Shown here: piece after piece, positions 35,005-43,793 of the stretch
Layout of the letters: each line of letters begins with the position of its first letter
How positions within the stretch are numbered: position 1 is the stretch's first letter
Position numbers and translations under genes: made by a program
Source: Treponema pedis
GTDB taxonomy: Bacteria > Spirochaetota > Spirochaetia > Treponematales > Treponemataceae
Length of the DNA stretch: 64,000 nt
Assembly: GCF_017161325.1 (NCBI RefSeq)
Contig: NZ_CP045670.1
Coordinates: 1,853,367-1,917,366, forward strand
Reading direction: 5' to 3'
The notes under the pieces: model-generated
Database searches by the model: none
Told to the model about the DNA's origin: nothing
Seen by the model: only the letters and a program-made list of their open reading frames with translations

Positions 35005-36390
35005 TTATTCTCCTTTTATTGAAGGTAAGCCCCTGTTGCTCCAGCCTATCCAGCCGTCGCTATATAAAGAAACATTTTCAAATCCCATAACCCTCATATA
35101 CCAAAGGACTTCAGCAGCACGCCAACCGGAACCGCACATAAAACTCATTTTATTTTTCGTATCAATACCGCAAGTTTTTAACATATTAAGAATTTCATAT
35201 CCGTTACGCATAGTTTTATCTATATTTCTATAATACGACATTGATGATGAACTCTTTTTACCTGCATATCCGAATACGGCACCTTTTATTCTTCCCGCCT
35301 TGTCATGATAAGAGTATCCTGAAATTTTTCCTGAGTATTCTTCGGGAGTTCTGTTATCTATAAGCACATATCCTTTTTCTTTTTTTAAATTAGCTTGAGT
35401 TTCTTCGATAGTGTCTATAATGTTTTCTCTTACGGGAACCCTTGCGCCGAAACTTGAAATAGCCTTAGGAAGAATATTTTCTTTTGAAAGTACATAACCT
35501 GCCTGTACCCAATCTATAAGAGCTCCGTTTAACACACGGACGTCTTTTACTCCCAAATAGGTAAGTATAACCGCAAACCTTGCAGCCGCCATAGGTTCGG
35601 GCCCTGTTATAATAGCGCCGTCGGAAGAGGATATACCGAGTTTTAACATAAGCTTTTCAAGATGAGCATCGTCTGCCAACATCCAGCCTATTTCTTTAGG
35701 CTCAAACCAATCGGTATTTACATGCATGGCTCCGGGGATATGGCCTTCCAAATATCCCGATTGCTCTATTTCTCCCCATGCCACATTAAATATTTTATAG
35801 TTTATATTTTTATCAAGTGTTTCACCGGTACCGGTTTGTATATAATTATATACAACTTCAGGAGGTAAAAGAAGTTTATAGTTAGGGTATTGTTTTACTT
35901 CATTTTTTGCATTTATCCATTCCGCCGCATTAAAAATTTTTATATTTTTATATCCTATAGAGTATAAAAATTCTGCAACTTTTTGGGCGTCTTTTCCGTT
36001 TGTATCGTAAACGATTAAATTTTTAGTTTTTAATATATTTTTATTTTTCAATGCTTGATTAATAACCTCTTCTCTTGTTTCTTTTTCCAAATTTTTATTA
36101 TTATCATAAGGAGAAACCGGCCATGTATAAGAAAAATCGACGGCACCGGGTATATGCCCTCTCAATTTATCTCCGTTTATTGACCAGCCCATATAAGAGT
36201 CGGAAGAGCGGGCATCTATAACGGTAAAAGCTTGGTCTGTCAATGCTTTTTTTACTTCATCAATACCGCAAAGCTCAAATTTAATGCCGGATTGCATATT
36301 TTGAACTTTTTCAGGCTCCCTGCTGCCGGCCGCAAACGCACTTACAGCAATAATTACAGCACAAATAAATGTAATAACATTTTTTTTCAT
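35005..36390 (-). CDS. Exported triple-rhodanese protein
   Basis: A 461-residue exported protein. The signal (MKKNVITFICAV to about 22) is followed by three rhodanese-like domains: about 45-165, 180-300 and 320-455. Only the third has the active-site cysteine (CGSGWRA near 430); the matching loops of the first (DTNGKDA) and second (TGPEPMA) lack it. Such tandem proteins act as sulfurtransferases with one working domain. It lies in the periplasm or is membrane-anchored. ATG 36390 follows GAGGTG. Confidence 0.82.
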   Translation of the reverse strand: MKKNVITFICAVIIAVSAFAAGSREPEKVQNMQSGIKFELCGIDEVKKALTDQAFTVIDARSSDSYMGWSINGDKLRGHIPGAVDFSYTWPVSPYDNNKNLEKETREEVINQALKNKNILKTKNLIVYDTNGKDAQKVAEFLYSIGYKNIKIFNAAEWINAKNEVKQYPNYKLLLPPEVVYNYIQTGTGETLDKNINYKIFNVAWGEIEQSGYLEGHIPGAMHVNTDWFEPKEIGWMLADDAHLEKLMLKLGISSSDGAIITGPEPMAAARFAVILTYLGVKDVRVLNGALIDWVQAGYVLSKENILPKAISSFGARVPVRENIIDTIEETQANLKKEKGYVLIDNRTPEEYSGKISGYSYHDKAGRIKGAVFGYAGKKSSSSMSYYRNIDKTMRNGYEILNMLKTCGIDTKNKMSFMCGSGWRAAEVLWYMRVMGFENVSLYSDGWIGWSNRGLPSIKGE

Positions 36391-36506
36391 AAAATCACCT
36401 CATGTTTTATTATAATATTTTTAAATATATTACTTTATTTATGAATTAGTCAATAGGTCTTTTAAGTACGAAGGGAAGTTTTTTGTTTTATCCGAAATAA
36501 GATTTA

Positions 36507-37394
36507 TCAGTTTTTAAACCACTTAACTTTTTTTATTACATCTTTTGCGGAAACGATTTCATCGCCTGAATATTCTATATTTATATCGGTTTTTTCACCG
36601 GATAAAATTTTATTGTTTGTTGAAATTAAAAATTTCCAAGCAGGCGTTTTACCGAGCTCTACCGCCTTTTTTGCAACAGTATCGGGTAAATTGCCGAACT
36701 GTCTAAGGTTCGGAGTTCCGGATTGGGTGATAATAAGATATCCGTCGGATATTTTAAGCTGCAAAAAAATTGAAGTACCTGCCGATAAAACCGCAACCGC
36801 CCTGCCTCCGCGCATAATTTCTATGCGTTCAATACCTTCTTCTCCCTGCCAAGAACCTGAAAGTATATCAATATTTTTAATTTCTTCAAATTCATTTTCA
36901 GTTGAGGAAAGCTCCTTTTTTTCGGGAAGAGAACCTGTTTTATAAGAACTTAAATTTACCGACAAATCAAAAAGGTCAGAAACCAAAATTCTAGAGTCCA
37001 AAAGGATTAAATTTGCATTTTGATAAACTTTTGAAATAGTTCTTTTTGTATCGTCTGAAGTACTTTGTAAAATAAGTTCAAGTTTTATTCCGTTATCGCT
37101 TCCGGTTATGCTTCCTGTAAAAATATAATGGAAATCTCCTGAAGACTCATTTACTTTTTGCGGCCGCAAATCGAAGATTTTATATTTTTTTTGTTCTTTT
37201 ACAAAATTAAAAATAGCATTTGTTATCGCAGCATTTACCTGTTCGGAAACATTTTTTACTTCAAGTGCATAGGAACCCACTGAAAAGGCACCTTGAGAAG
37301 GTTCCGAATGAACGGATATACTTATACAAAGCAATATTGCCGTAAAAAAAAGAAATTTGGAATTTATTTTAAGCCTGAAGCCGTTTTTTTTCAT
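36507..37394 (-). CDS. Secreted spirochaetal protein of unknown function
   Basis: A 295-residue protein with an N-terminal signal (Lys-rich start, hydrophobic 15-30, cleavage near VHSEPS). A central Ser/Glu-rich linker (about 150-170) divides two beta-rich parts. The first recalls periplasmic proteins of the penicillin-binding-activator or FlgO-like fold (KIFDLRP, YIFTGSITG, LELILQS), but this is only a resemblance. Its start overlaps the smpB stop by one base, so it is co-transcribed with smpB. Confidence 0.62.
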   Translation of the reverse strand: MKKNGFRLKINSKFLFFTAILLCISISVHSEPSQGAFSVGSYALEVKNVSEQVNAAITNAIFNFVKEQKKYKIFDLRPQKVNESSGDFHYIFTGSITGSDNGIKLELILQSTSDDTKRTISKVYQNANLILLDSRILVSDLFDLSVNLSSYKTGSLPEKKELSSTENEFEEIKNIDILSGSWQGEEGIERIEIMRGGRAVAVLSAGTSIFLQLKISDGYLIITQSGTPNLRQFGNLPDTVAKKAVELGKTPAWKFLISTNNKILSGEKTDINIEYSGDEIVSAKDVIKKVKWFKN

Positions 37395-37860
37395 TACTCC
37401 TTATTCCTTGCTCTCAGCTCCCTCTGTACATCACGTTTTACATCTTGCTCTTTTATAGAGGCGCGTTTATCGAAAGCCTTTTTACCTTTACAAACACCTA
37501 AAAGCACCTTAACGATACCGTTTTTAAAATAAAATTCAAGCGGAACAAGCGTATAGCCTTTTTCATCAACCTTACGTTTTAAGCGTTTAATTTCTTCTTT
37601 TTTTAACAAAAGCTTTTTCGGCCTTGCCGGATTGTGATTAAAAATTGAAGAGTAAATATACTCCGAAATATGAAAATTTTTCACCCATACCTCATTTTCT
37701 TTTATTTCGGCAAATGCGTCCGGAAAAGATATACGTCCTTCTCTAAGCGACTTTACTTCAGTTCCCTTTAAAACAAGCCCGCATTCTATTTTTTCTTCTA
37801 CCGTGTAATTAAAAAAAGCTTTTTATTTTTTGCAATAATTTTTACAGCTCCGCTTTCCAT
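37394..37860 (-). CDS. smpB: SsrA-binding protein SmpB, frame broken in a T7 run
   Basis: SmpB brings tmRNA to stalled ribosomes. From ATG 37860 the frame reads MESGAVKIIAKNKKLF and is lost in a run of seven Ts (minus strand; 37811-37817); eight would continue FNYTVEEKIECGLVLKG and on through GRISFPDAFAEI and the Arg/Lys tail to the stop at 37394, about 155 residues as expected. SmpB is highly conserved, so a sequence error is likely. The promoter 7 bases upstream predicts a leaderless message. Confidence 0.9.
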
Positions 37861-37866
37861 AACCTT

Positions 37867-37895
37867 ATTATATTCATAGAAGGAATACTTGTCAA
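37867..37895 (-). promoter_or_regulatory. Consensus promoter giving a leaderless smpB message
   Basis: TTGACA (37895-37890), 17-base spacer, TATAAT (37872-37867). Only AAGGTT separates the -10 box from ATG 37860, so transcription would start at the A of the start codon. Confidence 0.75.
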
Positions 37896-37912
37896 CGGCG
37901 GGACAAAATGAT
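37888..37912. repeat. 25-bp direct repeat flanking the glycosyltransferase insert, copy 1
   Basis: Matches 39364-39388 at 24 of 25 positions. This copy contains the -35 box of smpB. The copies bound a 1.45-kb segment with the broken glycosyltransferase gene. Confidence 0.75.
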
Positions 37913-38062
37913 GTAGGGACACAAGCCTTCTAAATGTAGGTAAAGAATTTTTTTGGGGAGGGAAAAATTTACCCTTAAAACTGTTGCTATAACTTTCCAC
38001 TTATAACCTTAATCCATAGATTTATTTGAGTATGCTTAATAAGCGGATTTTAATTTATATAA

Positions 38063-39245
38063 TTAATCCAAATCTAAAGCCTTAAAATCTTCCATTTCTT
38101 CTTTAAACATTAAAAGCATTTTTTGTACGCATACTGAATGCATAAATTTTTTGCCGTATTCCGCATAAGCACAGCCTTGTTTAAATAGCTCATTAGGATT
38201 ATCAAGCCAATAATCTATTTTTTTTGAAAGCTCAATATAATTCCCTGACGTAAAAAGACTTCTCTCATCAAGGGCAAATTGAGATGTTGCCGATTGCACT
38301 GAATTTGCAATAATCGGAACAAGTCCGCAAGAAAAAGCTTCAATACACGAAATAGCTTCTATTTCAACATCGGCTGTATGTACATATAAATCTGAATACG
38401 AAATTACATGTATCAATTCTTTTTGACTGTAAAAACCGAAAATAGGAGCATATTTTAAATTTTTACTTAGTTTTTTATATTTATTTTTTAAAGGCCCATT
38501 ACCTGCAAAAATCAGTTGAATTTTATTCGTACATTTTGATTTATATACGGCGTTTATTAAAACATCTTGCCGTTTTTCCTTTGAAAGCCTTCCTATCATT
38601 AAAATAACTATCTTTTCTTTTAACTCATCAGGTTTTTTATTTTTAATATAAGTAAAATTATTGTCTACTCCGTTTGAAATGATATGTAGCTTTGCATCGT
38701 ATTTATGTTGTTTAAGTTGATTTGCGATAAATTGGCTTGGGCAATGAATATGCCTAAAATATTTATAAAAATAATTTTTCATTACTGAATATAGTATTTC
38801 GTTAGGCCATTTTGCCCTGCCGCAGCCTATAGAATAAGTAATATTTTGAGGCTGTACATGAAAGGCTGCCGTATGAGGCTTTTTTAACTCTTTTGCAATT
38901 TTTACGCCTTCTATGGAAAGCCAAAAAGGCATAATAAAATGAACAAAGTCTGCCCAGTTTATTGCTCTATATAAAACATCTTTATCGGCAGCGGCAAATT
39001 GCATTCCTTGACTGCGTATAATGTTTTCGATTATGGGTGGAAAATTCAAGGATTTACGATAAATTTGTTATCCTGTTCCTTACCTGTACTTACAATTTCT
39101 TACATCACATCCGACTTTTTTTAATCCTTCAGCCAAACGTCTTGCTGTAATGGTGGTTCCGTTATTTTCGTTATCGTATTGGTCTAAAACAAGCAAAACC
39201 TTTAATTGTTGTTGTTGGGGGGGGGGGATAGTATTTATTTGTCAT
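38063..39245 (-). pseudogene. Group 1 glycosyltransferase with poly-C tract and further frame breaks
   Basis: The C-terminal 329 residues (38063-39049) are a clear GT-B glycosyltransferase: SIEGVKIAKEL, VSNGVD-like ISNGVD, IGRLSKEKRQDVLI, and the EAFSCGLVPI nucleotide-sugar motif. The N-terminus, KVLLVLDQYDNENNG, lies upstream and connects to ATG 39245 only if a run of eleven Cs (G11 on the plus strand, 39217-39227) has ten. Two more one-base changes (near 39098 and 39049) separate the halves. It would add a sugar to an envelope glycan. Inserted between smpB and lepB. Confidence 0.75.
39217..39227. repeat. G11 homopolymer near the 5' end of the glycosyltransferase
   Basis: Eleven Gs on the plus strand, six codons inside the glycosyltransferase gene. 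Ten put ATG 39245 in frame with the body; eleven do not. Typical of a slipped-strand phase switch. Confidence 0.7.
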
Positions 39246-39363
39246 GTTTATGTCAATAACTCCTTTGCTATTTTATAAATGAGGATTATATATAAATATT
39301 AAAAAAAAGTCAAGAATGAAATTTTTAATTTATAATTACTTTAACGGTGTTTATATAAACCTG

Positions 39364-39388
39364 CTTGTCAACGGCGGGATAAAATGAT
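39364..39388. repeat. 25-bp direct repeat flanking the glycosyltransferase insert, copy 2
   Basis: Matches 37888-37912 with one mismatch (T for C at 39380). Lies 78 bases before lepB. Confidence 0.75.
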
Positions 39389-39465
39389 AATATCTAAAGG
39401 ATATATAAATACTGTAAAAAACGGAAGTTTTTCCGTTAACGGGCAGTTAAAAATTGGAGAAATAA

Positions 39466-40185
39466 ATGGGTGCAAGATATAGAGATTATTCTTATACGGC
39501 AAAACTGGAACACCGCAGAAAGGTTTTATTTATATGTTTTATATTTATCTTTATTTTTTCGGTGTATACGGTAATAACATCTTTTTTAATCAGACCATAT
39601 AGAATTCAATCGGATTCTATGAAACCTGAAATTGCTTTAAACGATATTGTTTTGACAACCCCTATTTATAATCCGTTTTCGACGGCGAAAAGAGGCAGTC
39701 TCGTTGTAATAACGCCTTCTTTTAACGATAAACGCTCATTTTTTCAAAAAACGGCGGACGGCATTATAAGTTTTTTTACCTTTCAACTGTTTAAACCCTT
39801 TGAAATGCGGCAAAGACAAGGTCAGTCAGCTTCAATCAGACGAATTATAGGAATGCCCGGAGATACAATTTATATGGAAAATTTCATTTTACATATAAAA
39901 ACGGCGGAAGCGGAACATTTTTTAACCGAATTTGAATTAACCGAAACGGATTACAATTTGGAAATAAGCAAACTTCCTTTAAACTGGAATGCAGCTTTAC
40001 CTTTTTCAGGCAGTTATCCTAAAATAACGTTAAAAGAAAACGAATATTTTGTTTTATGCGATAACAGACTTATTTCGGACGATTCCCGTATGTGGGGACC
40101 GCTTGACGGAAAATTGCGTATTTATGGAAGTCTTCTTTTAAAATATTGGCCCTTAAAAAAAATTAAGCTCTATAAAGGGCAATAA
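39466..40185 (+). CDS. lepB: Signal peptidase I with Arg at the usual catalytic Lys position
   Basis: A 239-residue type I signal peptidase with one N-terminal membrane helix (about 20-42), cleaving signal peptides outside the inner membrane. The nucleophile is S51 in SDSMKPEI; KRGSLVVI and CDNRLISDDSRMWGPL are the other family boxes. In the box that reads IKRAVGLPGD in E. coli, this protein has IRRIIGMPGD (R125): the base lysine is replaced by arginine. Either the family branch tolerates this or a nearby residue serves. GGAG precedes ATG 39466. hemW follows by 2 bases. Confidence 0.9.
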   Translation: MGARYRDYSYTAKLEHRRKVLFICFIFIFIFSVYTVITSFLIRPYRIQSDSMKPEIALNDIVLTTPIYNPFSTAKRGSLVVITPSFNDKRSFFQKTADGIISFFTFQLFKPFEMRQRQGQSASIRRIIGMPGDTIYMENFILHIKTAEAEHFLTEFELTETDYNLEISKLPLNWNAALPFSGSYPKITLKENEYFVLCDNRLISDDSRMWGPLDGKLRIYGSLLLKYWPLKKIKLYKGQ

Positions 40186-40187
40186 AG

Positions 40188-41360
40188 GTGAATAAAGAAG
40201 CCGGTTTATATATTCATATTCCGTTTTGCACGCAAAAATGTTCTTATTGTGATTTTTTTTCGGTAGGGGCGGGGCGGTTTAACGAAATTCTTATAGGTAA
40301 AAACGGAAGCGTTTTTGCAAAGCGTCTTATAAATGATTTGGATTTTGTAAAAGAAAAATACGGTATAAAAGAATTTAAAAGCGTTTATGTAGGGGGAGGA
40401 ACACCATCTCTTCTTTCGCCTGAAGATTTTTATTTTATATTTTCAAACATTTTAAAGCGGCAAAAAGAACCTCCGTCGGAATTTACCGTAGAAATAAATC
40501 CCGAAGACCTTACAATGGAGCATTTAAAAGCAGCTTTTTTATCCGGGGTAAATAGAATTTCTTTAGGTATTCAAAGTTTTTCCGATGAAGTTTTACAAGG
40601 TGTAAAAAGGCGCGGCTCAAAAGAAACAACTCTTTTTGCCCTTGACTTAATTAAAAAATTTAATAAAACAAGCCTTTCTTGCGACTTAATTGCAGGGTTA
40701 AAAAACCAAACTTACGAAATTTTAAGTAACGATTTAAAAACTCTTTTAAAGTTTGCTCCAGAGCATATTTCTCTTTACTCGCTATGCACGGATAAAACTT
40801 TGCCGCTTGAAGAAGAGGATAATATTGCAAATTTATGGAAATACGGAAAAGAGTTTTTAGAAAACAATGCTTATATACGTTATGAAGTGTCTAATTTTTC
40901 ATACAAAAATTCATATAAAAGTATACATAATGAGAAGTATTGGAAACTTCAAAACTATCTTGGAATAGGGCCCGGTGCATTCGGCTCCGTTTTTTTCGAT
41001 TATTCACCTCAAAATCCGGCTTATGCAATAAGATTTTCGGCTTGTAAAAATATAAATAAATGGCTTTACGAAAAAGAGCGCAGTTCGGTTTACGACTATG
41101 AAAAAATTAACCGAACCGAGTGTATGGAAGAGTTTATTATGATGGGTTTACGCTTGATTGATGGTATTGAATTTAAGAATTTTTTTACCCGTTTCGGCCT
41201 TGATATAAGAGATGTAATAGGAAATACTATAGAAAAATGGAAGGCTTCAGACAATCTTGTTTTAACCGACAGCGGAATAAGGCTTACCGAAGAGGGGCTT
41301 AATTTTTTAAATAAATTTTTACTGGACGCTTTTGAGGAAATAAATAAACGGTTTTTGTAA
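40188..41360 (+). CDS. hemW: HemW-type radical SAM heme chaperone
   Basis: A 390-residue radical-SAM protein. CTQKCSYC (C14, C18, C21) binds the iron-sulfur cluster; VGGGTPSLL and the later SLGIQSF are typical of the HemN/HemW group. The N-terminal sequence begins at the cluster motif without the HemN extension, and HNEKYW is present, so HemW is preferred over true coproporphyrinogen dehydrogenase. Starts at GTG 40188 after AAAGG, 2 bases past lepB. smpB-lepB-hemW is a gene order I recall from Treponema pallidum. Confidence 0.9.
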   Translation: MNKEAGLYIHIPFCTQKCSYCDFFSVGAGRFNEILIGKNGSVFAKRLINDLDFVKEKYGIKEFKSVYVGGGTPSLLSPEDFYFIFSNILKRQKEPPSEFTVEINPEDLTMEHLKAAFLSGVNRISLGIQSFSDEVLQGVKRRGSKETTLFALDLIKKFNKTSLSCDLIAGLKNQTYEILSNDLKTLLKFAPEHISLYSLCTDKTLPLEEEDNIANLWKYGKEFLENNAYIRYEVSNFSYKNSYKSIHNEKYWKLQNYLGIGPGAFGSVFFDYSPQNPAYAIRFSACKNINKWLYEKERSSVYDYEKINRTECMEEFIMMGLRLIDGIEFKNFFTRFGLDIRDVIGNTIEKWKASDNLVLTDSGIRLTEEGLNFLNKFLLDAFEEINKRFL

Positions 41361-41363
41361 AAG

Positions 41364-41393
41364 AATTAATGTTACAGCATTAATTGCTTTTTA
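41364..41393 (+). terminator. Terminator after hemW
   Basis: AATTAATG/CATTAATT stem around TTACAG (41364-41385), then GCTTTTTAA. It overlaps the stop codon of the convergent gene. Confidence 0.65.
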
Positions 41394-41656
41394 ACTTCAG
41401 CTTTTGATACTCCGAAAAGACGGGGGATTTGTTCTTTTTTATAATGAGAACCTGAAAGACTGTTGTACGCATCGGCTACTGCCTGTAAATCTTCATCGGA
41501 GCCCGTATAAACGGCATAAGAAGCTGCGGAGCGGAAAGCTCCTATTTTAATTAAATCGAAAATGGATTTTCCTTTATTTTTAGAAAAACGGGCTTTATCG
41601 ATTATAGCGGAATTTCCGTCATAACCTATTGTGCTTATAAATTTATCAAGTTCCAT
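41372..41656 (-). CDS. Small helical protein of unknown function
   Basis: A 94-residue protein starting at ATG 41656 with CGGAG upstream. Contains an Ala/Tyr-rich helix (RSAASYAVYTG) and a C-terminal segment (YKKEQIPRLFGVSKAEVKKQL) that looks like a helix-turn-helix or a ribosome/nucleic-acid contact. No family is recognised. It follows the rubredoxin gene by 60 bases on the same strand and may be co-transcribed. Confidence 0.65.
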   Translation of the reverse strand: MELDKFISTIGYDGNSAIIDKARFSKNKGKSIFDLIKIGAFRSAASYAVYTGSDEDLQAVADAYNSLSGSHYKKEQIPRLFGVSKAEVKKQLML

Positions 41657-41716
41657 ATTACAAACTCCGAACCTCTATATACGGCACCTCTTTTATATTT
41701 AAAGAGGTGCTCTGCA

Positions 41717-41884
41717 TCAGACTTCAACTTTTTCGAAAGCTTCTTTCCCTGCACCGCATAGAGGGCATACCCAATCGCTTGGAATGTCTTCAAAGGCTGT
41801 CCCTGCCGCAATTCCCGTATCGGCGTCCCCTGTTGCAGGGTCATAAACGTATCCGCATAAATCGCATACATACTTAATAGCCAT
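41717..41884 (-). CDS. Rubredoxin
   Basis: A 55-residue rubredoxin read from ATG 41884 to TGA 41717. The iron is held by C7, C10, C40 and C43 in [11 protein letters not shown] and [10 protein letters not shown]. An AGGAG site precedes the start. Rubredoxins pass electrons to oxygen- or peroxide-reducing enzymes in anaerobes; no partner gene is adjacent. A 78-codon open frame offset at 41635-41871 is a shadow of this gene. Confidence 0.95.
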   Translation of the reverse strand: MAIKYVCDLCGYVYDPATGDADTGIAAGTAFEDIPSDWVCPLCGAGKEAFEKVEV

Positions 41885-41930
41885 ATTATACTCCTAAAAT
41901 GTTATTTTATGAATAATACATTATTTTCGA

Positions 41931-43700
41931 TTATTCTGCAAGTAATCTGTTTAGGTTTTCAGCCAAATCCGTATTTTTTTTATTTGACGGGTCCAATGCA
42001 ATTACTTGTCCCAAATAGTATTTTGCCTTGCGGTAATCTTTATTTTTAAAGTACCATTCATACATTGCAAAAAGAGAATCCTTGTTACGTGGATTCGCTA
42101 AAAGACTTGACCTAAGGGAGGATAAATAGGCTTCCGAGTTGTTTTCCGATAGCTTTGCATTGTAGTAATGTAAAATGGACTTTAATTCCGAATCGGCCGT
42201 TTGCAGTTTTTCTTTAATTATCTGTGAAACCGCTTGCATATTTTTTGAACGGTAAAGAGCTTCAATATACAAACCAACAAAACGGTTTGAAGGATTTTTT
42301 GAAGATGTATAAAGCTGTTTTGACAATGCAAGAGCTTTTTCGGTTTTTCCCGCACCCAAATATGCGGTTACTAAAAGCTCCTTGTTTACATTGCCTGAAA
42401 CTTTACCGTTCAGTTTTTCACCTAGAAAAACGGCCTGTTCCCAATCGCCCAAGTTTATATTATTTTTAACCAAAAGATACATTGCCGCCGTATTTTCAGG
42501 GTCTTTTTGTAAAACTTTTTCTATAAAAAATCCCGCCTGACGGTTTTCTATTTTTTGAGAAGTTTCAAAACATATTTCCGCACAAGCTAAAAGAATATTA
42601 AAATCTTCAGGGTAAAGCCGATAAGCTTCGCTTAAAAATTCTATGGCGCTTATTGTATTTTTATTCCATTCTTTGACTATTCTTGCTCTAAAAAGAAGGT
42701 AGTCCTTTGATGTTCTGTTTTTAGTGGAGTATGCGTCAAGTAAAGAGTTTGCTTTAAGATATTCTTTTTGTTCAATTAAAATACGTATTCGTAAAAGAAG
42801 GGCGGAAATATTTTCGGGTTCTTTTTTTAAAACCGTAATAATATTTTCGCTTGCTTTAGTTAAATCCGAGGAAGCTATATAACCTCTGGCATATAACAGT
42901 TTTACGGCAACATTTTCTTCCAAATTTTTTGAAAGAAAATTTGCTATTTTTACGGCAACGGTTCCGTCTCCCGCTTCCGCAGCCAATTCTCCGTACTTTA
43001 AACCCGCAGGATAACAGGAATTATCGGCATTCCATGCGGTTTTATAAAAATTCATTGCCGCCGTATTATCGTTTTCCAGTTCGCTTAAAATACCTAAAAG
43101 ATAAGGCGGCAATACGGATTCGGGGTACTTATTTTTTGCGGTTGTAAGTCTTTCAAGAATATCGGTTTTATAACTGTTTATTTCGGACTGAGAAGCCTTT
43201 TCGGAAACAAGAATAAGAGGCGGTATTATAAGAGAAAGAAAATCATCTTTTTTCATGGAATACGGATATACTCCGTTATTTACATTTTTCAGACCGTAAA
43301 GGTACGGTTCTTCATCATGCGAAAAAGACGGTTTTGTTTCTTCGGTTTTTAGAGGATAAACCAAATACATAAGAGCCGATATTACTTTCAGATAAAGCTG
43401 GTTTTCAGGTGTTAAACCCTTGCTGTCATTTTGAATAAATAGAAGTGCATTTTTTAGAGATTCGGGAGAAGCCTTTGTTATATTTGATGAAAGTTTTGCA
43501 TCAAGTCTTTTTTCTGCAAGCTTATCTTTTGCCGGAATGGATAATATTGTACCTTCTCCTATGGGATATACCGCAAGGTTTGTTTTTTCGGAAGAGACGG
43601 AATTATCTTGCTTTTGTGAGCTTTGCACGGTTTTACACGAAAAAAACGGCATAAGCAAAACAAAAAGTGAAAAAATAAAAAAATATGTTTTAAAAAGCAA
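41931..43700 (-). CDS. Large TPR lipoprotein
   Basis: A 589-residue protein with a lipoprotein signal (hydrophobic 5-20, lipobox MPFFSC) and about ten tetratricopeptide-like helical repeats over residues 150-585 (for example DYLLFRARIVKEW, EDFNILLACAEICFE). It should be an envelope-anchored scaffold. Starts at TTG 43700, the only start giving a complete signal peptide; GGAAAAAA lies upstream. Partners unknown. Confidence 0.8.
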   Translation of the reverse strand: MLFKTYFFIFSLFVLLMPFFSCKTVQSSQKQDNSVSSEKTNLAVYPIGEGTILSIPAKDKLAEKRLDAKLSSNITKASPESLKNALLFIQNDSKGLTPENQLYLKVISALMYLVYPLKTEETKPSFSHDEEPYLYGLKNVNNGVYPYSMKKDDFLSLIIPPLILVSEKASQSEINSYKTDILERLTTAKNKYPESVLPPYLLGILSELENDNTAAMNFYKTAWNADNSCYPAGLKYGELAAEAGDGTVAVKIANFLSKNLEENVAVKLLYARGYIASSDLTKASENIITVLKKEPENISALLLRIRILIEQKEYLKANSLLDAYSTKNRTSKDYLLFRARIVKEWNKNTISAIEFLSEAYRLYPEDFNILLACAEICFETSQKIENRQAGFFIEKVLQKDPENTAAMYLLVKNNINLGDWEQAVFLGEKLNGKVSGNVNKELLVTAYLGAGKTEKALALSKQLYTSSKNPSNRFVGLYIEALYRSKNMQAVSQIIKEKLQTADSELKSILHYYNAKLSENNSEAYLSSLRSSLLANPRNKDSLFAMYEWYFKNKDYRKAKYYLGQVIALDPSNKKNTDLAENLNRLLAE

Positions 43701-43793
43701 TTTTTTCCGTTTATAATCATATATTCTATTATAATATATTTTTTTACTCTTGCCAAGAAGTTATATAGCAATAATAATTAAAGAATTTTGTTT

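Noticed and set aside
39361-39400. Second smpB-like promoter in repeat copy 2
   Set aside because: The TTGACA is present but there is no -10 box at the right distance on the minus strand.
41635-41871. 78-codon minus-strand frame
   Set aside because: Shadow of the rubredoxin gene (41717-41884) in another frame; the four-cysteine rubredoxin is clearly the real product.
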